DNA of 64,000 bases from CALAED01 sp035765195 (lineage in GTDB: Bacteria > Actinomycetota > Actinomycetes > Streptosporangiales > Streptosporangiaceae), in the NCBI GenBank assembly GCA_035765195.1, contig DASTYC010000050.1, forward strand, positions 124,001-188,000, given 5' to 3'. Below are positions 52,203 to 60,708 of this stretch, in pieces (the stretch's first letter is position 1; each line of letters opens with the position of its first letter). The notes under the pieces are model-generated. The model saw only the letters and a list, made by a program, of their open reading frames with translations. It did no database searches and was not told where the DNA came from. A program made the position numbers and the translations under genes.

Positions 52203-53048
52203 ATGGGGACCCCGGGCACGCTGATCCTGGCCGGCGCGCCGATCGGCCGTCCCGACGACGCCTCGCCGCGACTGCGCACCGCGCTGGCCGACGTGCCGAT
52301 CATCGCCGCCGAGGACACCCGCCGGCTGCGCCGGCTGGCCGCCGCCCTCGACGTGACCGTGTCGGGCCGGATCGTCTCCTACTTCGACGCCAACGAGCGG
52401 GCCAGGGCCGACGAGCTACTCCGCGAGCTCCAGGCCGGGCACGACGTCCTCCTCGTCACCGACGCCGGGTTGCCGGGCGTGTCCGACCCGGGTTATCGCC
52501 TGGTGACGGCGGCCGTCGCCGGGGACGTGCCGGTCACGGTGCTCCCAGGGCCGTCGGCCGCCACCGCGGCGCTGATCGTCTCCGGGCTGCCCACCGACCG
52601 GTTCTGCTTCGAGGGCTTCCTGCCCCGCAAGGCGGGCGAACGGGCCACTCGCCTGGCCGCGCTCGCCGGCGAGCCGCGCACGATGGTCTTCTTTGAATCG
52701 CCGCACCGGCTCGCCGCCGCGCTCGCCGCCATGGCCGAGGCCTTCGGCGGGGATCGCCCCGCAGCCGTCTGCCGCGAGCTGACCAAGACGTACGAGGAGG
52801 TACGGCGCGGGCCCCTCGGCGATCTCGCCGGCTGGGCCGAGGACGGGGTGCGCGGTGAAATCACCGTCGTGGTCGGCGGCATGGTGGCGAAAAGCGGCCA
52901 CGGCGCCCAGGTGGATCCCACCGAACTGGCCGCCGCGGTGGCGGCCCGTGAGGCCGCGGGAGTGCCGCGCAAGCAGGCAATAGCCGAGGTGGCCCGCGAT
53001 CGAGGAGTGCCCAAGCGGGTTGTTTACGACGCCGTCCTGGCAAATTAG
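52203..53048 (+). CDS. rsmI: 16S rRNA (cytidine(1402)-2'-O)-methyltransferase
   Basis: 281 residues. RsmI uses S-adenosylmethionine to methylate the ribose of C1402 in the 30S decoding centre. Hallmarks are GTLILAGAPIGRPDDASPRLRTAL, IIAAEDTRRLRRLAAALDV, VLLVTDAGLPGVSDPGYRLV, VTVLPGPSAATAALIVSGLPTDRFCFEGFLPRKAGER and VFFESPHRL. The C-terminal extension with KQAIAEVARDRGVPKRVVYDAVL is usual for the family. The ATG at 52203 follows GAGGGGTG; an ATG 27 bases upstream is an alternative. It is divergent from pmt, a conserved actinobacterial pairing. Confidence 0.93.
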   Translation: MGTPGTLILAGAPIGRPDDASPRLRTALADVPIIAAEDTRRLRRLAAALDVTVSGRIVSYFDANERARADELLRELQAGHDVLLVTDAGLPGVSDPGYRLVTAAVAGDVPVTVLPGPSAATAALIVSGLPTDRFCFEGFLPRKAGERATRLAALAGEPRTMVFFESPHRLAAALAAMAEAFGGDRPAAVCRELTKTYEEVRRGPLGDLAGWAEDGVRGEITVVVGGMVAKSGHGAQVDPTELAAAVAAREAAGVPRKQAIAEVARDRGVPKRVVYDAVLAN

Positions 53049-53379
53049 GAGTAGTGGGGTGTAGGGATTCTCCGCTCTGGGGTCCACTATGGAAACAAAG
53101 CAAGGGCGACGTAACGCTGTAGGGCGGCGACATGGTGTATGCGTGCGCGGAACGCCGGTTGCCGTGGGCAGGAGTGTTATGTCCCCGCTAGGACAGACCG
53201 GCTGACAAGGGCAGGCCGGCTGACGTTACAAGGGCGAGACAAGGGCGAGCCACCGAATGGGGCAGGTGGGCTGATGGGGCAGATGGACTTGTCGCAGGGT
53301 GGGTCCGATGACCCTGCGGCACGTCGCGAGCCGGAGGCCGTGACCAGATGGGCGAGCCGCGGTGACGGCGAGAGCCGGA

Positions 53380-53519
53380 CCGCCAACGCCGACAACGCCA
53401 ACAACGCCAACGGCGACGCCAACTCCAACGCCAACGGCAGCGCCAACGCCAACGGCAGCGCCAACGGCAATGGCAATGGCTATGCCAACGGCGCCAACGG
53501 CAATGGCGCCAACGGGCGT
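53380..53519. repeat. Hexanucleotide (AACGCC/AACGGC) tandem tract
   Basis: About 140 bases made mostly of 6-base units of the type AACGCC, AACGGC or AATGGC, within the 498-base convergent gap between rsmI (ends 53048) and the membrane glycosyltransferase (ends 53547). In one + frame it would encode an Asn/Ala/Gly-rich stretch (about residues 37-82 of a weak open frame from 53274). No ribosome site or domain supports translation strongly. The remaining gap holds nothing I can call. Confidence 0.75.
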
Positions 53520-53546
53520 GGCGATCGCACGAGCGCGGACCTTCGC

Positions 53547-55304
53547 CTATTGGGCGGAGGCGGGCTCGCGAGCGGGTTCGGCGGCCGGCTGTGGCGCGTC
53601 GGCCGCGCCGCCCGGCGCGTCCTCGGCCGATACGACGCCGCGACGCTTCCGGAGGCGATTTGGATATCGGGACCGTACCTCTGGGGTCAGCGCGAGAGCG
53701 GCGGCGATGCAGGCGAGCGGAGTGGCGGGCAGGACGTACCGATAGTCGAACTCCGCCGTCGCGGCCGGGGCGAGCAGTAGCCCGACCGCGGTCATCCACG
53801 GCAGCAGCGCGGCTCCGCCGAAGCGTCGCCACAGCGGGATCATCCCGCCGAGGCCGACGAGCAAGATGACGCCGAGCAGCGACCCGCGCAGGTAGACCAC
53901 GTCCTGGTAGACGCGGATGATGCCGGCGAACGGCTCGGCGATCTGCGTGCTCGCCCGGCCGCGCTCGTACGCCGCGGCCTCCTGGTCGGCCGTCTTGTCC
54001 TGACTCATCCGCCAGTCGGGCAGCGCGGCGGAGTGCGTCCGGAACTCGTACTCCTCATAGGTGTCGCGGTCGGGAAAGACCGTGCGATTCCATTTGAAGA
54101 CGCGGAAGAAGTCACCGGCCACCACCTTGAGATAGTCACCGGGCTGCGCCATGATCGCGCGCTTGGCGAAATCGCCGGCGATGCGGTTCTGCATCTCGGT
54201 AAATCGCGGGGCGGGCACGCGGTGCAGCGGCGACCGCCGATTCCAGATGCCGTCTTGCGAGAACGGCAGCTTGTGGTCGGCCTGGACGCACAGCGGGATT
54301 TCTTCGGTCGGCGGCTGGATCTTGTTGCAATCCGCGAACTTGTAGACCCGGGCGTAGAGGAAAACGCCGTTGCTCTCCGTCATGGAGAACTTGCCGTAAA
54401 AGGCGTGGAACCACGCCGAGTAGGCGGCCATCGGCAGCCCGCACAGCGCGACCGTGGCCACGATCACGCGCCAGCGCACTCGGCGGGCGAGCATGAAGAT
54501 GACGACGGCGAGCAGGACCGGCAGCCCGACCGAGCGGGTCAGCGACGCGAGCCCGAGCAGGAGCCCGACGGCGGCGCCGACCTTCCAGGACGGGTTCTGG
54601 TACCACAGCAGGGCCGCGATGACCAAGATCACCAAGAACGTGAACGGGACGTCGGACAGCACGAGGTGCTCGAGCTGGATCTGGTAGGCGTCGAGCAGCA
54701 CGGGGGCGGCGGCCAGGCTGCCCACCCACGCCGGCAGCGCGAACCGCGTCCGCAGCAGGGCGTAGATGATGATCGCCATGATCACGCCCATCAGGTGCTG
54801 CAGGCCCACGACCAGCGCGAAGCTGTGGAACGGGCGCAGAAGCAGCAGGTAGAAGGCGTACCCGTCCGGCCGGATCGGATGCGGGTAGGGCGCCATTGCC
54901 ACGTGCAGGTAGTCGAAGGAGTCGTTGAACCACATCGCCGGGCGATAGCCCAGCATCGTGTCGATTCGCAGCAGCACGCCCACGGTGAGCAAGGCGGTGA
55001 ACGTGCGATGGCGGCGGATAAGGGCCCAAAAACCGCCCTCACCGATCCTGTTGGCACGCTCGGACGCCGCCGTCGGCTCGACCGGCCCGGCCGGCTCCGT
55101 CGGCGTGGCCGGCGATGGCGACGATGTGGTGTCCAGCGCTGCCCCGGCCACGGGCGACCCCCCTCCGCTTCTGTCCGGCCGCCCGCCGGCGGCGTCCTGT
55201 CGTCCGGTCCTTGCCGTACGTTCTGCCCTGTACGGTCTGTAGGAACTTCCTGCTATGTAAGGTCTGCTTTGTCTGCCGGGATCGGCCCGGGAGCCGGCCC
55301 TCAC
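53547..55304 (-). CDS. Polytopic membrane glycosyltransferase-like protein (GT-C type)
   Basis: Up to 585 residues; the true start may be later than 55304, because the first 90 residues are Pro/Ser/Gly-rich and lack conserved sequence. From about residue 95 it has the GT-C layout: a first helix (TFTALLTVGVLLRIDTML), then a loop with the acidic motif WFNDSFDYLHVAMAPYPHPIRPDGYAFYLLLL. Nine or more helices follow, and after about residue 290 a large extracytoplasmic domain containing FADCNKIQPPTEEIPLCVQAD. The family uses lipid-linked sugars. The last 45 residues are low complexity. Specific product unknown. It is divergent from the GT2 gene at 55622, suggesting a joint role in cell-surface glycan assembly. 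Confidence 0.7.
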   Translation of the reverse strand: MRAGSRADPGRQSRPYIAGSSYRPYRAERTARTGRQDAAGGRPDRSGGGSPVAGAALDTTSSPSPATPTEPAGPVEPTAASERANRIGEGGFWALIRRHRTFTALLTVGVLLRIDTMLGYRPAMWFNDSFDYLHVAMAPYPHPIRPDGYAFYLLLLRPFHSFALVVGLQHLMGVIMAIIIYALLRTRFALPAWVGSLAAAPVLLDAYQIQLEHLVLSDVPFTFLVILVIAALLWYQNPSWKVGAAVGLLLGLASLTRSVGLPVLLAVVIFMLARRVRWRVIVATVALCGLPMAAYSAWFHAFYGKFSMTESNGVFLYARVYKFADCNKIQPPTEEIPLCVQADHKLPFSQDGIWNRRSPLHRVPAPRFTEMQNRIAGDFAKRAIMAQPGDYLKVVAGDFFRVFKWNRTVFPDRDTYEEYEFRTHSAALPDWRMSQDKTADQEAAAYERGRASTQIAEPFAGIIRVYQDVVYLRGSLLGVILLVGLGGMIPLWRRFGGAALLPWMTAVGLLLAPAATAEFDYRYVLPATPLACIAAALALTPEVRSRYPNRLRKRRGVVSAEDAPGGAADAPQPAAEPAREPASAQ

Positions 55305-55621
55305 CAGGGTCTCCGGCGCTCTCGTCGCCCTCCAGGACCTTCCCGGGCAGGCCGCCTATATGCTGTCTCCCTAGCCTGCCGTCACCGGTCGTCCAGTTGT
55401 GGGACTTCAGGTTGCAACTTGGCAACGCGGTGAGCGTCCTCTCGTCCTCTCCGCGGGCCTGTCCGCGAGATAGACCCGCATCGCGCGGCTCGGGCGGGCA
55501 TTATGGCACCGGCGTACCGCACGTCGGAACACCACGAACGTCATTGAAAACCGTGACCAGGATGAGAGTAGTCGAATGCCCCGCGGGCCGATGAGCCAGG
55601 GGTAATGGAGGAGACGGTGAC
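55305..55621. other. Divergent promoter region of two glycosyltransferase genes
   Basis: 317 bases between the membrane GT-C-like gene and the GT2 gene. No gene or strong hairpin was seen. Promoters for both directions should lie here; no clear -35/-10 pair stands out. Confidence 0.5.
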
Positions 55622-56863
55622 GTGGAACTCTCCGTAGTCATGCCATGCCTGAACGAGGCCGAAACCGTCCAGATCTGCGTACGCAAGGCGATCGGCTTCT
55701 TCGAAGAGCACGGCGTCGACGGCGAGGTCGTCATCGCCGACAACGGCAGCACGGACGGCAGCCAGCAGCTGGCTCGCGAGGCCGGCGCGCGTGTGGTCCC
55801 GGTTTCCGATAAGGGGTACGGAAACGCGCTCATGGGTGGCATCCGCGCCGCCAGAGGCCGCTATGTCGTGATGGGCGATGCCGACGATTCCTACGATTTT
55901 ACTGGGCTATGGCCGTTTCTCGAGCAATTGCGGGACGGCGCCGATCTCGTGATGGGCAATCGCTTCCAAGGTGGTATCGCGCCCGGCGCCATGCCGGCCC
56001 TGCACCGCTACCTCGGCAACCCGGTGCTCAGCTATATCGGCCGGCTGTTCTTCCGCAGCCGGATCGGCGATTTCCATTGCGGGCTGCGCGCCTTCCGCAA
56101 GGACGCGATCATGCGCCTCGGACTCCAGACGGGCGGCATGGAGTTCGCCAGCGAGCTGGTGGTGAAGGCCACGCTCGCCAGGCTCGACATCCGCGAGGTC
56201 CCGACGACGCTGTCGCCCGATGGCCGGTCCCGTCCGCCGCACCTCAACACCTGGCGCGACGGCTGGCGGCACCTGCGCTTCCTCCTGCTCTACAGCCCGC
56301 GCTGGCTGTTCTTCATCCCCGGGCTCGTGCTGATGACGCTGGGGCTGGCCGGCGGGTTCGCCCTGTCGTTCGGGCCGGTGCGGATCGGTGATGTGGCCTT
56401 CGACGTCGACACGCTGGTGGGGGCTTCGGCGATCCTCGTGATCGGCTTCCAGGCGGTGCTGTTCGCGCTGCTGACCAAGGTCTATGCCATGGAGGAGGGC
56501 TTTCTCCCGCACGACCGCCGGGTACAGAAGATCATCGACTTCTGGAGCCTGGAGCGCGGTGTGGTCATCGGCGGCCTGCTCGCCCTCGCCGGCCTCCTCG
56601 GCGTCGTGTTGTCGATGGTCCACTGGCAGGTCAACAACTTCGGCGAACTCGACCCGCGGTACGCGCTGCGCCTTGTCGTGCCGTCGGCCACGGCGCTGGT
56701 CATGTCCTGCCAGATGGTCCTGGCCTCGCTGTTCCTGAGCATCCTCGGCATCCGGCGCCGCTCGCACCCGCCGCGGTCCGACGCCGCCCAGGAGGCCGCC
56801 GATGTGGTCGACGCCGCCGCCGAGCAGGCCGCGGCGGAGCAGGTCGCCGTCGAGCACCCATAG
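55622..56863 (+). CDS. Glycosyltransferase family 2 (polyprenyl-phosphate type) with membrane tail
   Basis: 413 residues from a GTG with GGAGGAG upstream. The GT-A domain starts ELSVVMPCLNEAETVQICVRKAI, has VIADNGSTDGSQQLAREAG, the metal-binding MGDADDSYDF and FHCGLRAFRKDAIMRLGLQTGGMEFASELVVKA. From about residue 225 there are four membrane helices (LFFIPGLVLMTLGLAGGFALSF, SAILVIGFQAVLFALL, VVIGGLLALAGLLGVVLSM, ALVMSCQMVLASLFLSIL). This is the Dpm1/GtrB-like layout that makes polyprenyl-phosphate sugars for GT-C enzymes, fitting its divergent GT-C neighbour and the nearby Pmt. The C-terminus is Ala/Glu/Val-rich. A 12-base tandem repeat begins at the stop codon. Confidence 0.85.
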   Translation: MELSVVMPCLNEAETVQICVRKAIGFFEEHGVDGEVVIADNGSTDGSQQLAREAGARVVPVSDKGYGNALMGGIRAARGRYVVMGDADDSYDFTGLWPFLEQLRDGADLVMGNRFQGGIAPGAMPALHRYLGNPVLSYIGRLFFRSRIGDFHCGLRAFRKDAIMRLGLQTGGMEFASELVVKATLARLDIREVPTTLSPDGRSRPPHLNTWRDGWRHLRFLLLYSPRWLFFIPGLVLMTLGLAGGFALSFGPVRIGDVAFDVDTLVGASAILVIGFQAVLFALLTKVYAMEEGFLPHDRRVQKIIDFWSLERGVVIGGLLALAGLLGVVLSMVHWQVNNFGELDPRYALRLVVPSATALVMSCQMVLASLFLSILGIRRRSHPPRSDAAQEAADVVDAAAEQAAAEQVAVEHP

Positions 56864-56919
56864 CCGCACCCGTAGCCGGACCCGTAGCCGCACCCGTAGC
56901 CGGACCCGTAGCGGCACCC
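56860..56919. repeat. 12-base tandem repeat after the GT2 gene
   Basis: Five units alternating GTAGCCGCACCC and GTAGCCGGACCC, starting at the GT2 stop codon (56861-56863) and ending 72 bases before metG. The first unit begins AT instead of GT and the last is GTAGCGGCACCC. It lies between genes and may vary in copy number. Confidence 0.85.
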
Positions 56920-56991
56920 GTGCGGCCCGGCGTCGCCGATGCGGGCGAAATATGGCGCGAGCATCGGTGCCGCGCCCTCTAGGCTGGAGCC

Positions 56992-58854
56992 ATGTCCTCG
57001 TCGAGCCGTCACATTCTGTCCGCGCCCGCTTGGCCGTACGCCAACGGGCCCCGGCACATCGGGCACGTCTCAGGGTTCGCCCTGCCCTGCGACATGTTCA
57101 GCCGCTACCAGCGGATGGCGGGCAACGAGGTCCTGATGGTCAGCGGCACCGACGAGCACGGCACGCCGATCCAGGTCCAGGCCGACAAGGAGGGCCTGAC
57201 CGCCCGTGAGCTCGCCGACCGCTACAACCGCGTGATCGCCGAAGACCTGCACCGGCTGGGCATGTCGTACGACCTGTTCACCCGGACGACCACGCGCAAC
57301 CACTACGAGGTCGTCCAGGATCTGTTCGTGGGGCTGTTCGACAACGGCTACATCTTTCCCACGACCACGATGGGCGCGATCTCGCCGTCCACCGGGCGTA
57401 CGCTGCCCGACCGCTACATCGAGGGCACCTGTCCCATCTGCGGGTACGACGGCGCGCGCGGCGACCAGTGCGAGAACTGCGGCAACCAGCTCGACCCGAT
57501 CGACCTGATCAACCCCGTCTCGCGCATCAACGGCGAGAAGCCGAAGTTCGTCGAGACCGAGCACTTCATGCTCGACCTGCCGGCGTTCACCGAGACGCTC
57601 GGTTCCTACCTGCAGAGCAAGCAGGGCGAGTGGCGTCCCAACGTGCTCAAGTTCTCACTGAACCTGCTCGGCGAGCTGCAGCCGCGCACGATCACGCGCG
57701 ACCTCGACTGGGGCGTGCCGATCCCGCTCGACAGCTGGCGCGATCAGCCCAACAAGCGCATCTACGTGTGGTTCGACGCGGTCATCGGCTATCTGAGCGC
57801 GTCGATCGAGTGGGCGAAGCGCTCCGGCGACCCCGACGCCTGGCGTGCCTGGTGGCAGAACGACGCCGCCGAGTCCTATTACTTCATGGGCAAGGACAAC
57901 ATCGTCTTCCACAGCGTGATCTGGCCGGCGATCCTGTCCGGCTACAGCGGCCGGGGCGCCAAGGACGGCACCCCGGGTCCGCTCGGCGCGCTCGGCCTGC
58001 CGACCGAGATCGTGTCGAGCGAATACCTGACGATGGAGGGCCGGAAGTTCTCCTCCTCCCGTCAGGTCGTCATCTACGTCCGCGACTTCCTGGCCCGCTA
58101 CGACGTCGACGCGCTGCGCTACTACGTGGCGGTGGCCGGGCCGGAGAACCAAGACACCGACTTCACCTGGTCGGAGTTCGTACGCCGCAACAACGACGAG
58201 CTGGTCGCCGCCTGGGGCAACCTCGTCAACCGGTCGGTCTCGTTCGCCGCCAAGAACATCGGCGCGATCCCGGCCGCCGGCGAGCTCACCGACATCGATC
58301 GCGCCGTCCTGGCGGGGTCGCGCAAGGCGTTCGACGCGGTCGGCGCCGAGCTGGGGCGCTCGCGGTTCAAGAACGCCGCGAACGAGGCGATGCGCACCGT
58401 CGCCGAGGCCAACAAGTACCTCTCCGAGCAGGCGCCCTGGAAGCTGCGCAACTCCGACCCGGAGCGGATGAAGACCATCCTGCACGTGGCGCTGCAACTC
58501 GTCGACGACGCCAAGTCGCTGCTGACGCCGTTCCTGCCGAACTCCTCCCAGAAGGTCTACGCCATGCTGGGCGGCGCCGGGGAGTGGAGCGGCATGCCGA
58601 GACTGGAGACGGTGTCCGAGCCGGGAGGCACCGACTATCCGGTCCTGACCGGCTCCTACGACGCCCAGGCCATCCAGGCGCGCTGGGAGTCGCGGCCGAT
58701 CGCCGTCGGCACCCCGCTGGCCGCGCCGAAGCCGCTGTTCGCCAAGCTCGACACCTCGGTGGTCGACGAAGAGCTGGCCCGCCTCGAGGCCGCCTCCGGG
58801 GGCTCGTCCGGTGCCGCCGGTGCGGCCGGTGCCCCCGACACGGGCTCGGCTTGA
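56992..58854 (+). CDS. metG: Methionine--tRNA ligase
   Basis: 620 residues, full length for the class with a Cys4 zinc knuckle. It charges tRNA-Met with methionine for initiation and elongation. The HIGH motif is in PAWPYANGPRHIGHVSGFALPCDMF. The zinc knuckle is CPICGYDGARGDQCENCG (about residues 145-162), with NQLDPIDLINPVSRING after it. DWGVPIP and RIYVWFDAVIGYLS bind substrate. The KMSKS loop appears as the variant GRKFSSSR, common in this subgroup. The anticodon-binding helical domain follows, and the last 25 residues are Ala/Gly-rich. It begins the metG-tatD-rsmA group; a strong hairpin after it suggests partial termination before tatD. Confidence 0.96.
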   Translation: MSSSSRHILSAPAWPYANGPRHIGHVSGFALPCDMFSRYQRMAGNEVLMVSGTDEHGTPIQVQADKEGLTARELADRYNRVIAEDLHRLGMSYDLFTRTTTRNHYEVVQDLFVGLFDNGYIFPTTTMGAISPSTGRTLPDRYIEGTCPICGYDGARGDQCENCGNQLDPIDLINPVSRINGEKPKFVETEHFMLDLPAFTETLGSYLQSKQGEWRPNVLKFSLNLLGELQPRTITRDLDWGVPIPLDSWRDQPNKRIYVWFDAVIGYLSASIEWAKRSGDPDAWRAWWQNDAAESYYFMGKDNIVFHSVIWPAILSGYSGRGAKDGTPGPLGALGLPTEIVSSEYLTMEGRKFSSSRQVVIYVRDFLARYDVDALRYYVAVAGPENQDTDFTWSEFVRRNNDELVAAWGNLVNRSVSFAAKNIGAIPAAGELTDIDRAVLAGSRKAFDAVGAELGRSRFKNAANEAMRTVAEANKYLSEQAPWKLRNSDPERMKTILHVALQLVDDAKSLLTPFLPNSSQKVYAMLGGAGEWSGMPRLETVSEPGGTDYPVLTGSYDAQAIQARWESRPIAVGTPLAAPKPLFAKLDTSVVDEELARLEAASGGSSGAAGAAGAPDTGSA

Positions 58855-58909
58855 CGTGCCGCCGGGCGATTGCGCTGGTGACACGGGCATGATCGGTACG
58901 CCGGAGGGA

Positions 58910-58954
58910 ACTGTCAAAGACAGTACGTCCGCGGCCGGACCTGACCGGCCGCGG
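58910..58954 (+). terminator. Twin hairpins between metG and tatD
   Basis: ACTGTC-AAA-GACAGT (58910-58924) is followed by a perfect 10-base stem CCGCGGCCGG (58929-58938) with CCGGCCGCGG (58945-58954) and a 6-base loop. It occupies most of the 120-base gap, so tatD-rsmA may have their own promoter just after it or depend on read-through. Confidence 0.65.
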
Positions 58955-58974
58955 GCCGACCGGCGGAGTGTCCC

Positions 58975-59805
58975 ATGACCAGTGCGCGGGGTTTGGACGG
59001 TTTGCGGGGCGCGAGTTTCCCGCCGCTGCCGGAGCGCCTGCCGGTAGATGTCTTCGACAGCCATTGCCATCTCGACCTGCTCAATGTGCCCGTGCCGCGG
59101 GCGCTGGCCGCGGCCCACGCGGTGGGCGTGCGGCGGGTTTTGACCATCGGCGTCGACCTGCCGTCGTCGTCGTGGTCCGCGGAGGCGGCGCGCGAGAACG
59201 GCGACGTCTACGCCGGCGTGGCCATGCATCCCAACGAGACGACGGGCATCACCGACGACGTGCTCCGCGACATCGCGTTGATGGCGGAGCTGCCGCAGGT
59301 GCGGGCGGTCGGCGAGACCGGGCTCGACTACTACCGCGACTGGGCTCCCCGCGAGGACCAGCAACGTTCGTTCCGCGCGCACATCGAGATCGCCAAGAGC
59401 AGCGGGAAGACGCTGGTCATCCACGACCGGGAGGCGCACGACGACGTGCTGCGCATCCTGGCGGAGGAGGGCCCGCCCGACAAGGTGGTCTTTCACTGCT
59501 TCTCCGGTGACGCCGCGATGGCGAAGGCGTGCGCGGCCAAGGGCTACGTGCTGAGCTTCGCCGGCAACGTCACGTTCAAGAACGCCGAGCCGCTCAGGGA
59601 GGCCTTGAAGGTCACGCCGCTCGAGCTGGTGCTGGTCGAGACCGACGCGCCGTTCCTCACCCCGATGCCGTACCGCGGCAAGCCCAACGCCTCCTATCTC
59701 ATCCCGCTCACCGTGCGGAGCATGGCCGAGGCGAAGGACGTGGACGTGGCCGAGCTGTGCGCCGCGATCTCCGCCACCGGGGAGCGCCTTTTCGGGCCCT
59801 GGTGA
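58975..59805 (+). CDS. tatD: TatD-family metal-dependent DNase/hydrolase
   Basis: 276 residues. TIM-barrel metallohydrolases of this family have DNase or RNase activity in quality control. Motifs in order: VDVFDSHCHLDLL, VYAGVAMHPNETTG, AVGETGLDYYRDWAPREDQQRSFRAHIEIAKSSGKTLVIHDREAHDD, VVFHCFSGDAAMAKAC and LVLVETDAPFLTPMPYRGKPNAS. It is between metG and rsmA; in many actinobacteria an rpf gene lies between tatD and rsmA, and here it is absent. Its stop is four bases before the rsmA GTG, so both are co-translated. Confidence 0.93.
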   Translation: MTSARGLDGLRGASFPPLPERLPVDVFDSHCHLDLLNVPVPRALAAAHAVGVRRVLTIGVDLPSSSWSAEAARENGDVYAGVAMHPNETTGITDDVLRDIALMAELPQVRAVGETGLDYYRDWAPREDQQRSFRAHIEIAKSSGKTLVIHDREAHDDVLRILAEEGPPDKVVFHCFSGDAAMAKACAAKGYVLSFAGNVTFKNAEPLREALKVTPLELVLVETDAPFLTPMPYRGKPNASYLIPLTVRSMAEAKDVDVAELCAAISATGERLFGPW

Positions 59806-59809
59806 TCTG

Positions 59810-60673
59810 GTGGCTCACCCGCCGCACACGCGGAACCTGCTGGGCCCCGCCGACGTACGAGAGCTGGCCCGGCGGCTGGGAATCCGCCCGACCAAGACGC
59901 TGGGCCAGAACTTCCTCGTCGACGCGAACACCGCACGCCGGATCGTGCGGGCAGCGGCGCCCGCGCCCGACGATGTCGTGATCGAAGTGGGGCCGGGGCT
60001 CGGGTCGCTGACCCTCGCGCTGCTGCCGGCCGTGCGGCGGCTCGTCGCCGTCGAGATCGACCCCACGCTGGCCGCGGAGCTGCCGCGTACGGTGGCCGAG
60101 CGCGCGCCGGAGGCGACCGATCGGCTCGAGGTCGTCCAGGCCGACGCGCTGCGTCTCGACGCGGTGCCGGGGCCGCCGCCGACCGCGCTGATCGCCAACC
60201 TGCCTTACAACGTCGCGGTCCCCGTGGTGTTGCATCTGCTCGCGCTGCTGCCGTCGCTGCGCCACGGGCTGGTCATGGTGCAGGCGGAGGTGGCCGACCG
60301 GCTCAGCGCCGGGCCCGGCGGCAAGGTCTACGGCGTGCCGTCGGTGAAGATGGCCTGGTACGCCGGTACGCGCCGGGCGGGGCCGGTGGGACGTTCGGTG
60401 TTCTGGCCGGCGCCCAACGTGGACTCCGGGCTGGTGGCGTTCACTCGGCGCGAGCCGCCGCCGACCAGCGCGACCCGCGAGGAGGTGTTCGCGGTCGTCG
60501 ACGCGGCGTTCGCGCAGCGGCGCAAGACGCTGCGCGCCGCGCTGGCGGGCTGGGCCGGTTCGACGGCCGCCGCCGAGCGGGCGCTGCGCGCGGCCGGCGT
60601 CGATCCGGCCGCCCGCGGGGAGTCGCTCGACGTCGCCGCCTTCGCCCGCATCGCCGAACACCGGACGGCGTGA
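59810..60673 (+). CDS. rsmA: 16S rRNA (adenine(1518)-N6/adenine(1519)-N6)-dimethyltransferase
   Basis: 287 residues from a GTG four bases after tatD. RsmA (KsgA) dimethylates the two adjacent adenines of helix 45 late in 30S assembly. Hallmarks are RPTKTLGQNFLVDANTARRIVRAA, VIEVGPGLGSLTLALLPAVRRLVAVEID (SAM-binding motif I), ANLPYNVAVPVVLHLL (catalytic motif IV), VQAEVADRLSAGPGGKVYGVPSVKMAWYA and VFWPAPNVDSGLVAF. The C-terminal helical domain AAFAQRRKTLRAALAGW is complete. It is convergent with the kinase gene at 60709, and the 35-base gap has no room for a long terminator. Confidence 0.96.
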   Translation: MAHPPHTRNLLGPADVRELARRLGIRPTKTLGQNFLVDANTARRIVRAAAPAPDDVVIEVGPGLGSLTLALLPAVRRLVAVEIDPTLAAELPRTVAERAPEATDRLEVVQADALRLDAVPGPPPTALIANLPYNVAVPVVLHLLALLPSLRHGLVMVQAEVADRLSAGPGGKVYGVPSVKMAWYAGTRRAGPVGRSVFWPAPNVDSGLVAFTRREPPPTSATREEVFAVVDAAFAQRRKTLRAALAGWAGSTAAAERALRAAGVDPAARGESLDVAAFARIAEHRTA

Positions 60674-60708
60674 CGACCAGACGGTCCAAGCGGCCGGGTG
60701 CGCCCCGG

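Noticed and set aside
53139..53780. 213-codon + frame covering the Asn-rich tract
   Set aside because: Its 3' third is antisense to the membrane glycosyltransferase and it lacks a domain or convincing ribosome site; kept only as a repeat and a finding.
56864..56991. Riboswitch or T-box ahead of metG
   Set aside because: Only 128 bases, mostly tandem repeat; no T-box or SAM-type conserved blocks are visible.
57655..59496. 613-codon minus strand open frame
   Set aside because: Antisense to metG and tatD, both unmistakable.
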